64,000 bases of DNA from Mycobacterium sp. Root135 (GTDB lineage: Bacteria > Actinomycetota > Actinomycetes > Mycobacteriales > Mycobacteriaceae): the NCBI RefSeq assembly GCF_001426545.1, contig NZ_LMEZ01000005.1, forward strand, positions 187,137 through 251,136, read 5' to 3'. Below, in pieces: positions 8,281 through 16,585 of this stretch; within the stretch, counting starts at the first letter, position 1; every line of letters begins with the position of its first letter. The notes beneath the pieces were generated by a model. That model had not been told where the DNA came from and did not search any database. It worked only from the letters and a program-made list of their open reading frames with translations. Position numbers and translations under genes: made by a program.

Positions 8281-10665
8281 CTACGTCAGCACGGCGGTCC
8301 GCGCCGCGTTCACCGCCACGGCGTCGGTGATGGTCGGCAAGGACACCTGCAGGCTCGACACCCTCAGCGCCCCGAAGGCGCCGAAGTTCTCGTAGTTCGC
8401 CGTCGACGCGACCAGCTGCAGCGTGAGGGTCTGACCGGGCCGCAACGTCTGCGCCACCGGCTCCAGCGAAATGCTGAACGTGCGCGTCTTGCCGTCCAGC
8501 GTCACGGGAATCGGCGTCGCCTGATTGCCGAGAACTGCGCCGGTCGAGTCGTCGACGAGTTGCGCGAAGACGTGCCGGCTGGTGCCGGTGCCGGAGTACG
8601 TCAGGGTCAGCTGCGGCGCGCCCACCACGTACGTCGTCGTCGTGACCGTGGGAATGGCGACGTTGAAGGCGTTGGCCGCCTTGGTCGCTCCGATCGGAAG
8701 GACGCCGAACAACGGCCCGGAACCGAAGATCAGCGGCACCAGCGGCAGCACGCCGGCGTGGCCGCTGGACGCGACGATTGGCGCGCCCGCATTCTTCGGA
8801 TCGAGGCTCGATGTGTAGTACTGACCGCGTTGGTCGACCCATTCGAACGTCGGCCCGGTCGACACGTCTAGGCCCTTCACGTAGCGCGCCAGCCAGTTCA
8901 GCGTCGCGTCGGTGACCACCTGACCGTCGGTGGGGTCGAACAGGTTGTTGGTGCAGAGCCCGTGTCCGCCGCAGAACCACACCATCTTCGTCGGCACGCC
9001 GGCGCCGAGTGCGGCCGCGTTGGCCTGCGCCTCCTGCAGCGAGAAGAGGGTGTCGACGGTGCCCTGGATGATCAGGGTCGGCGCGGTCACGCTGCCGAGC
9101 AACGCGGCGGGTCCGCGTTCGGCGAGCAGGGCCTGCTGCGCTTTGGTGAGTACCCCTGTCAGAGCGCCCTGGACGGACGCGGGGTAGATCGCGGGATTGG
9201 GGCGTGCGCCGGTGAGCAGGAGCGCGGCGGTGAGCAGGGTGCCCCACCCGCTCTTGAACGCGGCGCTCTTGTACAGCGAGGTGTTCAGCGTGTTCCAGGA
9301 GATGCTGGGCACGATGGCGTCGACCCGGTGGTCGGTGGCGGCGGTGACCCACTGGATGCCGCCGCCGTAGGACGCGCCGACCATGCCGAACCGCGGATCG
9401 CCGGGGGAGTCGAGTTGCGCCTCGGGTTGGGTGGCCAACCAGCTGACGATGGCCGACACGTCCTTGGCCTCGTAGTCCGCCGAGTCGAGTTGAAGGACGC
9501 CGCCCGATCGGTACTCACCGCGCGGATCCCAGGTGACCACGTTGTATCCGGCGTGGCGCAGCGTGCCGACGCCCACCGCGCCGAGTGCGTCGGTGAGGAT
9601 GCCGTCCAGCGGCGTGACCTCGAGGCTCGTCGACCCGGGCATCCCGAGTCCGGGGCCCTGGAGGATGGTCGGCGCGGTCTTCCCGGCCCCCAGTCCGCTC
9701 GCGGGCATGAAGTGGACGTAGATCTTCGTGCCGTCGAACGACGTGATCATCACGTCTCGCGACACCGGTGCGCCAGGGGCGCCGGGCTGCACCGGGTAGC
9801 CGATGAACGGATGGATGACGTCGCCGACGATCGGGATCATGTGGATGGCGGCCACGATCGGCGTCACGAACACCGGGCCGATCACCGGAATCTGCTGCAA
9901 CCACGCCAGCGGTGGCGTCTGGATCACGGCCACCGGCGGCGCGGCCGCGGTGACGGCGGCGGCCAGTTTCGCAGTGGTGACGCCGGCATCGGACGACGCG
10001 GCGCGCGTCGCCGGCACCAACGTCTCCTTGCGTGCCGCCGCGGCCACCGTCCACGAGACCGGCGAGTCCGGGGGCGAGGCCGGCGACCCGCCGGTGTGGG
10101 GGTCGGCCAGGTCGACGACGGCCGCGGGCACGGCGGTGACGGCGTCGTGCGACACCGCGGTCGGGGTCGGCGCGGTCTCAGTCGGCTCGGTCTTGGCCGG
10201 CACCGACTCCTTGGCCGGCTCCGTGTCCTTGGCCGGCTGGGTGTCCTTGCCCGGCTGAGTCTCCTTCGTAGGCTCGGCGTCCTTGGCAGGGGCGGTCGCG
10301 TTCGAGGAGCTCTCGGTGTCGGGCTTCGCCGTCGTGGCGGCGGAGCCGACGGGCGTCGAGCGGGAACCGCGGTGCGGCTTGCTCGTGATCGTGACGGTGC
10401 GCGCCGGCTTCTCCGTTGCGACCTTCGTCGGAGTGTCGGCGTCCTCGTGCGCGCCCACCGAGCTCGTCGACTGACCAGGCGAAGAGTTCGACTCCGACTT
10501 CGCCGACTCGGCCGACGATGACGACGACGACGACGAGGAGTCCGACGAGTTGGACTGTCCGGTCGTGTCAGCCGAGGCGACGCCGCACCCCAACCCGATG
10601 ACCGCGCCAATTCCCAACGCCGCGGCCAAGCCGCCGATCCGACCTACGTGTGCTGATGCCCCCAT
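8281..10665 (-). CDS. Secreted alpha/beta hydrolase (CocE/S15-like) with Ser-rich linker
   Basis: Exported protein of 794 residues. Residues 1-33 form a signal peptide ending ASA|D. Residues about 35-200 are low complexity: a run of nine or more Ser, then Lys/Pro/Glu/Thr repeats such as PAKDTEPAKE. From about 290 an alpha/beta hydrolase domain of the X-Pro-dipeptidyl-peptidase/CocE type begins, with the nucleophile Ser in GASYGGG near residue 430, a candidate acid in QGTVDTLFS and His in GGHGLC. A beta-sandwich-like C-terminal domain follows, as in S15/CocE enzymes. Mycobacteria carry several such large surface hydrolases; the linker probably spans the cell wall. Substrate unknown. No clear Shine-Dalgarno precedes the ATG. 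Confidence 0.85.
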   Translation of the reverse strand: MGASAHVGRIGGLAAALGIGAVIGLGCGVASADTTGQSNSSDSSSSSSSSSAESAKSESNSSPGQSTSSVGAHEDADTPTKVATEKPARTVTITSKPHRGSRSTPVGSAATTAKPDTESSSNATAPAKDAEPTKETQPGKDTQPAKDTEPAKESVPAKTEPTETAPTPTAVSHDAVTAVPAAVVDLADPHTGGSPASPPDSPVSWTVAAAARKETLVPATRAASSDAGVTTAKLAAAVTAAAPPVAVIQTPPLAWLQQIPVIGPVFVTPIVAAIHMIPIVGDVIHPFIGYPVQPGAPGAPVSRDVMITSFDGTKIYVHFMPASGLGAGKTAPTILQGPGLGMPGSTSLEVTPLDGILTDALGAVGVGTLRHAGYNVVTWDPRGEYRSGGVLQLDSADYEAKDVSAIVSWLATQPEAQLDSPGDPRFGMVGASYGGGIQWVTAATDHRVDAIVPSISWNTLNTSLYKSAAFKSGWGTLLTAALLLTGARPNPAIYPASVQGALTGVLTKAQQALLAERGPAALLGSVTAPTLIIQGTVDTLFSLQEAQANAAALGAGVPTKMVWFCGGHGLCTNNLFDPTDGQVVTDATLNWLARYVKGLDVSTGPTFEWVDQRGQYYTSSLDPKNAGAPIVASSGHAGVLPLVPLIFGSGPLFGVLPIGATKAANAFNVAIPTVTTTTYVVGAPQLTLTYSGTGTSRHVFAQLVDDSTGAVLGNQATPIPVTLDGKTRTFSISLEPVAQTLRPGQTLTLQLVASTANYENFGAFGALRVSSLQVSLPTITDAVAVNAARTAVLT

Positions 10666-10924
10666 GCGCCGACTGAACCCCGTTCGCGACCGATGTCGAT
10701 GAGACGTGCGTCCCGACTGGGACGCTAACCGTCTGCGTCCGTTCGTGAAGCTGCTTCCGCGAAGAAAACCGTCACGGTGAATTGGGCTCTTGGCGAACCG
10801 CTTTCACGTCCCCTATCCGACAGCGGACTCACAGCGCGCGATTCGACCGCGGCCGTCTTCGCTAGGCTGCAGACGACGACCAGGTCGTGGCCGTCCCGAC
10901 GAGGCACCCGCGAGGAATTCCCAC

Positions 10925-11557
10925 ATGCAGATCGCCATCCTGCTCTACCCGGGGTTCACCGCGCTCGACGTCATCGGGCCCTACGAGGTGCTGGGACGAC
11001 TTCCCGGCGCGGAAGTCGTCTTCGTCGCGGAGAACCCCGGTCTCGTGGTCAACGACCTCGGCAGCCTGTCGATCAGCGCCGTCGCCGGCCTCGACGCGGT
11101 CACCAAGCCCGACGTCCTGGTCATCGGCGGTGGGCCGGGCCAGGTCCACCAGATGGAGGACGGCACGCTGCACGACTGGCTGCGCACAGTCGACGCGACC
11201 ACGACGTGGACCATGTCGGTCTGCACCGGTTCGCTGATCCTCGCCGCGGCGGGCCTGCTCGAGGGCCGCCGCGCAACCACCCATTGGCTTGCCCTGGAGC
11301 AACTGCGCGAACTCGGCGCAACGCCCACGGATGAGCGCGTCGTCATCGACGGCAAGTACGCCATCGGCGCCGGAGTCTCCGCGGGAATCGACGCAGCCCT
11401 CGTCCTGGCCGGCCGCATCGCCGGCGACGACATGGCCCAGGCGGTACAGCTGATCATCGAGTACGACCCACAGCCGCCGTATTCGTCGGGCTCGGCCGCG
11501 ACGGCTCCGGAGTCGGTGGTCCGCGACGTCAAGGAAATGCTCAAGGGTCGACGCTAG
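10925..11557 (+). CDS. DJ-1/PfpI-family protein (isonitrile hydratase-like)
   Basis: Single-domain DJ-1/PfpI protein of 210 residues. MQIAILLYPGFTALDVIGPYE carries the conserved acid near residue 21, and Cys100 in SVCTGSLILAAAGLL is the nucleophile-elbow cysteine. THWLALE is typical of the isonitrile hydratase/AraC-associated branch. No AraC-type DNA-binding domain follows. The start is the ATG at 10925 with GAGGAA upstream. A TAGGCT -10-like hexamer lies at 10863-10868. Divergent from the secreted hydrolase. The activity (hydratase, glyoxalase-like or chaperone) cannot be settled by sequence. Confidence 0.85.
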   Translation: MQIAILLYPGFTALDVIGPYEVLGRLPGAEVVFVAENPGLVVNDLGSLSISAVAGLDAVTKPDVLVIGGGPGQVHQMEDGTLHDWLRTVDATTTWTMSVCTGSLILAAAGLLEGRRATTHWLALEQLRELGATPTDERVVIDGKYAIGAGVSAGIDAALVLAGRIAGDDMAQAVQLIIEYDPQPPYSSGSAATAPESVVRDVKEMLKGRR

Positions 11558-11575
11558 AAGCGTCCTCCGACAAGC

Positions 11576-12355
11576 TCACATGCGCCCGCCGGAGGCGTCG
11601 ATCGTGGCCCCGGTGATGTAGGACGCGTCCTCGGAGAGCAAAAAGGCTGCGATGGAGGCGATTTCGCTGGGCTCGGCGCGCCGGCCGAGGGCGTAGACCG
11701 CCTTCAGGATGTTCTCCGGTGCCACCAGACCACGCAACGACGGCGGGGTGTAGCTCGACCCGTGCTTGGCTGCCATGTCGGTCGCCGTCCCGCCTGGAGC
11801 GATGGCGTTGATCGCGATGCCGCGCTCGGCCAGTTCCGGCGCCAGGTTGAGCACCATTGCGGACACGGCGGCCTTGCTGGCGGCGTAGAGGGTGTGCTGG
11901 TACACCGCGATGCGGGCACTCACCGACGAGGTGAGCAGGATTCGCCCGCCGGCTCCCATCGCGGTCGCGGCGGCCTGCGCGGCGAACAGCTGGCCGGCCA
12001 CGTTGATGCCGAACACCTTGGTGAAGTCGGCCGCGGTGATCGACTCCAGCGCACCGAAGTACTCGACGCCCGCATTGCTCGCCAGGAGGTCGAGGCCACC
12101 GAATTCGGCGACCACGCGGGCCACTAGATCCTTGGTCTGCTCCGGGTCGGAGACGTCGGCCTTGAACGCCGCTGCTCGGTGGCCCGCCACGGTCAGTTCG
12201 TTCACCAGAGCCTCGGCCGACTCGGCGTCGGCGACGTAGTTGACGGCCACCTCGGCGCCGTCGGCGGCCAACTTTCGCGCGATCGCGGCGCCGATGCCTC
12301 GGCCGCCCCCCGTGATCAAGGCCCGCTTGCCTGCCAGTCGTCCTGCTGCGGTCAT
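11576..12355 (-). CDS. SDR-family oxidoreductase
   Basis: Classical short-chain dehydrogenase/reductase, 259 residues. TGGGRGIG binds NAD(P), NAG follows, and the catalytic Ser and YAASK motif are present. The C-terminus ends ITGATIDASGGRM, typical of FabG-like enzymes. AGGAAGG lies about nine bases before the ATG at 12355, so it starts independently. However, the reading frame is open upstream without any stop through the neighbouring FAD-oxidase remnant, so a read-through fusion is possible. It is last of a minus-strand operon with NIPSNAP and DUF4267 genes, probably controlled by the divergent TetR at 14544. Substrate unknown. Confidence 0.9.
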   Translation of the reverse strand: MTAAGRLAGKRALITGGGRGIGAAIARKLAADGAEVAVNYVADAESAEALVNELTVAGHRAAAFKADVSDPEQTKDLVARVVAEFGGLDLLASNAGVEYFGALESITAADFTKVFGINVAGQLFAAQAAATAMGAGGRILLTSSVSARIAVYQHTLYAASKAAVSAMVLNLAPELAERGIAINAIAPGGTATDMAAKHGSSYTPPSLRGLVAPENILKAVYALGRRAEPSEIASIAAFLLSEDASYITGATIDASGGRM

Positions 12356-13753
12356 GGTGGTCGGCCTTCCTATTCGTTCGGATGAAACGTGTTGTGGTGG
12401 AACATCGGTCGTCGATGCAAGGATGCGCGTGAGCGCGAGGCGTCGATCTGGGTCGACGGCGGCGGCGATGCCCCCGAGGCGGCTCAGTTGACTCTGATTC
12501 AGCCCGCCCGGATCGGCGGCGCGGCCGTCGGCGAACGGCGCCGCGGAACTGCCGAGGTCGGCGGTGGAGGCCGTGTCACGCAGGCCGGCCAACCCGCCCT
12601 CGATGCGGGTGCGGGCGGAATCCTCGGCGGCGTTGCCCACCGCGTGCAACAGCAGTGGGCCGGGCACCGCGGTCAACGCCCCGTCCCGGGTGGGTGCGGC
12701 GTTGTCCAGGTTGCGCAGTTCGACCATCGCCAGCGACGAGTCCGCTGCTGCGGCGACTCTCAACATCTCACCGGCCGCGCCGAACCCGTCCTGCCCCAGC
12801 CACCTGCCCATTCCCAGTGCGGCAACGGGATTGGGCGGGTCGAGGTGAATCTGCGCGAGCCGCGCCGCGTCGGCCGGTGCCCAGCTGCTGTCCACCGCGG
12901 GTTGCGGCGCCGCGCGCAGGGCCTCCAACAGTGGACGCGCCGCCTCCGCACCTTCCGGTGATGCGAAGGACAGGTGCACGACCGGAACCCCCCGCAACGC
13001 GGGCGGGAACACCGGGGCACCCGGTGGTGTGTGCAACACGCTGAGTGTGGTCGACAGCGCGTCGCCGATCTGCGCCATGGCATTCGCCCACGCCTCGGCG
13101 ACCGAGTCGAGCGCGTCGACGCTCCACAGCTGATATCCGGCCCAGAGCTCCTGCGGCTCAACCTATTCCATGGTGAGGGTCGTGGCCACACCGACCCCGC
13201 CGCCACCCCGAAAAGCCCACAGCGCCTCACGGTCGACGACGTCGTCGGCGTCCTCGGTGGCCCGCCTCGCCTGCCCGTTGCCGTCGACGTAGTCAACCGC
13301 CAGCAGTGCCGAACTCGCCATCCCGTGCGGCCGGGTCAGGTATCCCACTCCGCCGCCGAACGTGTAGCCGGCGACGCCGACCGTGGGCGAGGAGCCGGCC
13401 AATCCGAGCAGCCCGTCGCGCTCGGCCACCGCGTTCACCGCCGACCACGTCGCACCGGCACCCACGCGGACGACGTGCCCGGCCACGTCCACGTCGACCG
13501 AGTCCAATCCGGACGTGTCCACCAATAGGTGATCCGCACCGATCGGCGCCCCGGCGCCGTGCCCGCTGGCCTGAACGGCGACCCGCAGATCGTGCTCAGC
13601 GGCCCACCGCACGGCGTCGGCGACCTCGTCTGCACTGCGGGCGTGCGCCACCCTGGCTGGCCGCTGCACCACCGTGGCGTTGTGCGGAGTCGTCGCGGCC
13701 CGATAGGCAGAACTGTCGGGTGAGGACAGGAGATCGTCTCGCATGTCGGTCAT
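12356..13753 (-). pseudogene. FAD-binding (BBE-type) oxidoreductase interrupted by an amber codon
   Basis: The region encodes a berberine-bridge-type FAD oxidase of about 460 residues. Residues 1-196 from the ATG at 13753 cover the FAD domain (ASGHGAGAPIG, TFGGGVGYLTR, GGGGVGVATTLTME). A single TAG at 13163-13165 then interrupts the frame, which continues in the same phase with VEPQELWAGYQLWSV. The family usually has a hydrophobic residue here, so a TTG-to-TAG change is plausible. The C-terminal VDPDRR segment lacks its own stop and runs in frame into the SDR gene. Either this is a recent pseudogene or sequence error, or the C-terminal part is dispensable. Confidence 0.8.
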
Positions 13754-13778
13754 TCCGTTCCGTGGGTTTCCTAGGTGC

Positions 13779-14156
13779 TCAGGAGAAGAGGAGGAGCGCC
13801 GTGGTGACGAGCATGACAGCGGCGGTGGCGCCGTGGACGCCGTATGCGATCGACTTGGCTCCGCCGCTGCGGAGCACGATGGCGGCGTCGCCGAGCGGGA
13901 TGATGATCGCCGCCAGGATGATCCATCCGAGGAGGTGGGTGGCACCCGCGATCATCACGACGATCACGAAGAGTCCCGAGGCGATGTCGCGAATGCCCTT
14001 GACGCTCAGGTAGGCGCGGGTTCCCGGTTGGTCGACGTCGGCGAGCACGCCGTAGCCGGCGGCCGCGACGCGCGGCGCCACGAGGAAACGGGCACCGAGG
14101 AAGATGATCGCGGCGGCGATGAGGCCGGCCAGCACGTAGCCGATGGTGACGGTCAT
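13779..14156 (-). CDS. DUF4267-type four-helix membrane protein
   Basis: Hydrophobic protein of 125 residues with about four membrane helices. The first covers residues 5-25; a conserved-looking polar segment RAYLSVKGIRDIASG separates helices one and two. This matches the DUF4267 family found beside SDR and flavin oxidoreductase genes in actinobacteria. Function unknown. It sits between the NIPSNAP gene (20 bp upstream) and the interrupted FAD oxidase (25 bp downstream) in one minus-strand operon. Confidence 0.75.
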   Translation of the reverse strand: MTVTIGYVLAGLIAAAIIFLGARFLVAPRVAAAGYGVLADVDQPGTRAYLSVKGIRDIASGLFVIVVMIAGATHLLGWIILAAIIIPLGDAAIVLRSGGAKSIAYGVHGATAAVMLVTTALLLFS

Positions 14157-14176
14157 GGCGAACGCTCCTAGGTAAG

Positions 14177-14425
14177 TCAGTGAACGGGTGAAAACGACGT
14201 CGGCTCAAGCAGAGTCGTCTGAACGTCGACGACGTCGGCGTCGGCATCCGGCGGATAGCCGATCAACGCGAAGAGTCGATTTCCTTGGCCACCCGATTCG
14301 GTCCACACCCCGTGCGTGGTCACCCCGAACGTGGCGAAGGTGGTGAGGTGACGAACCCAGTGGACCGTCGCGTACTGCGAGAGGGCTTCGGGTGATCGCA
14401 GGGTGTAGGTCCTGAGCTGGAGCAT
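14177..14425 (-). CDS. Short NIPSNAP-like protein, possible internal deletion
   Basis: An 82-residue protein starting MLQLRTYTLRSPEALSQYAT, the opening of a NIPSNAP/dimeric alpha-beta-barrel protein, with VHWVRHL and FGVTTHGVW following. NIPSNAP-like proteins of this sort are usually about 105-110 residues. Here YPPDADAD passes straight to a C-terminal VDVQTTLLEPTSFSPVH, so roughly 25-30 central residues seem to be missing in frame. AGAGGAGG lies six bases before the ATG, a strong start. First gene of the minus-strand operon divergent from the TetR gene. Confidence 0.75.
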   Translation of the reverse strand: MLQLRTYTLRSPEALSQYATVHWVRHLTTFATFGVTTHGVWTESGGQGNRLFALIGYPPDADADVVDVQTTLLEPTSFSPVH

Positions 14426-14504
14426 GGTCGCCTCCTCTTGAGTGAACCCCGTGGGTGGCGCCCTCAGGTGTTAGCAACGCTAGCGGTCCACCAAACGGCT
14501 GTCA

Positions 14505-14538
14505 ATAGCACTGCTATCGGTTCTAGCTGTGATACTTT
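14505..14538 (+). promoter_or_regulatory. Candidate TetR operator and promoter between divergent genes
   Basis: A perfect inverted repeat, ATAGCACTGCTAT (14505-14517), lies in the NIPSNAP/TetR intergenic gap, with a weaker TAGC/GCTA pair at 14472-14482. TACTTT (14533-14538) fits a mycobacterial -10 and lies five bases before the TetR ATG, consistent with a near-leaderless transcript. Binding by the divergent TetR protein is inferred. Confidence 0.55.
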
Positions 14539-14543
14539 GGGCC

Positions 14544-15107
14544 ATGGCAATCGAAGATCGTCGAGAGCGGGAGCGGGCCGCCCGCCGCGACCTGATCGTC
14601 GCCACGGCCCGCAAGCTGGCCGAGTCCGAAGGCTGGGAAGCCGTGACCACGCGACGTTTGTCCACTGAGATCGAGTACAGCCAGCCCGTTCTGTACAAGC
14701 ACTTCGCCGGCATGGAGCAGATCGCCGCAGCCGTCGCAATCGACGGTTTCGGCGAGCTCGCCGACGCGCTGCAGGCAGCCAACTCCGGTAGCGGCGCGCT
14801 CGGTCGTGTCGCGCAGGCCTATCTCGACTTCAACAGGGATCACCCGGCGGTGTACGACGCGATGTTCTTGCGAGCGACCACCTTGCAGTTCGCGGCCGAC
14901 GAAACCCCGCCTCAGTTGAGCGCGGCCTTCGCCGCGCTGAGAGAGGCTGTCGGCGACGCCGCGGGCGGACAAGATGCCCAGACGCTCACCGAGGTCTTCT
15001 GGGCCGCGTTGCACGGCTTGGCCATCCTCACCCGCACGGGACGGCTGCGCCCCGGCTACGAGTCGGAGCGACTGCAACTACTCGTCGACCGCTTTACCCG
15101 AGCATGA
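14544..15107 (+). CDS. TetR-family regulator
   Basis: TetR repressor of 187 residues. The N-terminal helix-turn-helix spans about residues 10-55 (RDLIVATARKLAESEGWEAV, TTRRLSTEIEYSQPVLYKHF). The C-terminal ligand domain resembles the TetR_C_33/WHG type. I start at ATG 14544; a GTG five codons earlier would fall inside the -10 region. It is divergent from the NIPSNAP-DUF4267-FAD oxidase-SDR operon and most likely controls it through the palindrome at 14505. Ligand unknown. Confidence 0.9.
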   Translation: MAIEDRRERERAARRDLIVATARKLAESEGWEAVTTRRLSTEIEYSQPVLYKHFAGMEQIAAAVAIDGFGELADALQAANSGSGALGRVAQAYLDFNRDHPAVYDAMFLRATTLQFAADETPPQLSAAFAALREAVGDAAGGQDAQTLTEVFWAALHGLAILTRTGRLRPGYESERLQLLVDRFTRA

Positions 15108-15165
15108 CGGTGCGCCGATGCCTCGGTGCCGAATCGCGTGGCGGGGGCGCCCGAAACCGTCCTTA

Positions 15166-15177
15166 TAGACTTTGCCG
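15166..15177 (+). promoter_or_regulatory. Leaderless promoter of the XRE-cupin gene
   Basis: TAGACT at 15166-15171 matches the mycobacterial TANNNT -10 element, and six bases separate it from the ATG at 15178, so transcription should begin at the start codon. There is no Shine-Dalgarno. Confidence 0.55.
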
Positions 15178-15843
15178 ATGACGAGAACCGACCCGGTCGA
15201 CGAGCACCGCGACACGGGCGATCCCGCGCCGGTCGAGCGTGAGGTTCCCAGCGACACTCCCACCGGCGTGGACCTCGAGAAGGTCATCGCCAAACGGGTT
15301 CGTGCGCTTCGCCGTTCGACCGGGCTGTCCGTGGGGGACATGGCCCTCAAGGTCGGCATCTCCAAGGCCATGCTGTCCAAGATCGAGAATGCGCAGACGT
15401 CGTGCAGCCTCAACACCCTGGCGCGGTTGGCGGCCGGTCTCGACGTCCCCGTCACGTCGCTGTTCCGTGGGGCCGACACCGAACGTGAAGCCGTGTTCGT
15501 CGAATCCGGCCACGGCGCGGTGATCGTCGGACGCGGAACCCGCATCGGGCATCACTACGAACTGCTCGGCGCCCTTCGGGGACAACACAAACGACTCGAG
15601 CCGGTCCTGGTGACCTTGACGAATGCAAGCGAGGTCTTCCCGCTCTTCCAGCATGCCGGCACCGAAATGCTCTACATGCTCGAGGGTGTGATGGTCTACG
15701 GACACGGCGAGTCCGAGTACACGCTGCGGCCTGGCGATTCACTGCTGCTCGACGGCGAGGGGTTGCACGGTCCACACGAGTTGGTGCGCTTGCCCATCCG
15801 ATTCCTGGCCATCACCGCCTATCCGGACGACTCGGACTCTTGA
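15178..15843 (+). CDS. XRE-family regulator with cupin sensor domain (PuuR-like)
   Basis: Regulator of 221 residues. A flexible N-terminal 35 residues precede an XRE helix-turn-helix (about 38-95; SVGDMALKVGISKAMLSKIE) and a C-terminal cupin (about 140-215; AGTEMLYMLEGVMVYGHGE, LRPGDSLLLDGEGLHGP). This is the layout of PuuR, which controls gamma-glutamyl-putrescine catabolism in E. coli. A GlnT-type gamma-glutamyl ligase lies 1.9 kb downstream, so control of the amine module at 16586-23364 is the natural inference. The stop codon overlaps the TTG start of the next gene. Confidence 0.9.
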   Translation: MTRTDPVDEHRDTGDPAPVEREVPSDTPTGVDLEKVIAKRVRALRRSTGLSVGDMALKVGISKAMLSKIENAQTSCSLNTLARLAAGLDVPVTSLFRGADTEREAVFVESGHGAVIVGRGTRIGHHYELLGALRGQHKRLEPVLVTLTNASEVFPLFQHAGTEMLYMLEGVMVYGHGESEYTLRPGDSLLLDGEGLHGPHELVRLPIRFLAITAYPDDSDS

Positions 15844-16415
15844 TCGGCGGGCACGCCCGAACGGTCTTGATCCGACGGTCCGATCGTCGGCGCATTCCCT
15901 GGAAGAACGGTGCCGGCGCCACCGAGGTGATCGCCACCGGCGACGGAGATCCACCGGCCTGGCGGGTCAGCGTGGCCGACATCGGGCCGGGGCGCACGGC
16001 GTTCTCCTCGTTTCCGGGAGTGAACCGGGTGTTCACCGTGATCGGCGACCACGGAGTGGCTCTCGAGTGGGACTGCCGCACCGTCGATCTCGAGCCGCTC
16101 AGCCCATTCGCATTCGACGGCCAGCTCGGTCCGGATTGCATTGCAGCGGGCCCTACGAATGCGTTCAACGTCATGGTCGACGCCGCGACGTCGGCCGCGG
16201 ACGTCGTGCCCCATCACCTTTCCCGCTCGCGCGTGCTCACCGACCCCGACGCTGAAACGGTGATCTACGTCCACCGCGGGAGTCTCGCCCTAGGCGACCA
16301 CGTCGCCGTGGCCGGTGACTGCCTCTTCGTCGCGCGGGACTCCGTCGAGGCCGTCGGCACCGCGACGATTCTGGTGGTCGTGATCAAACCGCAGGCGGTC
16401 GACCAGCGCGTGTAG
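15840..16415 (+). CDS. HutD/Ves-family cupin protein
   Basis: Protein of up to 191 residues in the HutD/Ves family (double cupin-like fold). RRIPWKNGAGATEVIA is the family hallmark, with WRVSVADIGPGRTAFSSFPG and NAFNVMVD following. Members sit with histidine-utilisation or amino-acid catabolic genes and are thought to act as small governors of the pathway; no activity is proven. The start is uncertain: TTG 15840 overlaps the preceding stop as TTGA, and a second TTG at 15867 would remove nine residues that are not part of the domain. Likely co-transcribed with the XRE-cupin gene. Confidence 0.8.
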   Translation: MIGGHARTVLIRRSDRRRIPWKNGAGATEVIATGDGDPPAWRVSVADIGPGRTAFSSFPGVNRVFTVIGDHGVALEWDCRTVDLEPLSPFAFDGQLGPDCIAAGPTNAFNVMVDAATSAADVVPHHLSRSRVLTDPDAETVIYVHRGSLALGDHVAVAGDCLFVARDSVEAVGTATILVVVIKPQAVDQRV

Positions 16416-16585
16416 TGCCGGGAAACATCCAGTAACCAGGAGATACCAGGCAGCCCCGTGCTGCACTCCCTTCGCCGACGTGCGCACCAGTGTGTCTAAT
16501 GCTAGATTACGGTGACTCCTACAGGGAAACAGCTGGCTAGGCGTAACCGGCCATCTGAACCAGACGACACCACGAGGATCTTCAC

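Noticed and set aside
6974..9352. 792-codon minus-strand frame covering ThrE and part of the hydrolase
   Set aside because: Only the part from GTG 8245 looks like protein; the upstream part is an out-of-frame copy of the hydrolase gene.
10163..10275. Repeats in the hydrolase linker as a CRISPR or tandem DNA repeat array
   Set aside because: Irregular repeats encode PAKDTEP-like protein repeats in frame; no constant spacers or repeats of CRISPR type.
8962..10521. Long plus-strand frame (519 codons) opposite the secreted hydrolase
   Set aside because: Arg/Gly-rich, no family features; antisense to a protein with signal peptide and catalytic motifs.
13163..13165. Amber codon as pyrrolysine or read-through recoding site
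   Set aside because: No SECIS or PYLIS-like structure, no pyl genes in view, and the position is not a catalytic residue; mutation or error is simpler.
16497..16509. TAAT-GCTAG-ATTA as operator of the XRE-cupin regulator
   Set aside because: Arms of only four bases; may be chance, though its place before the amine operon is suggestive.
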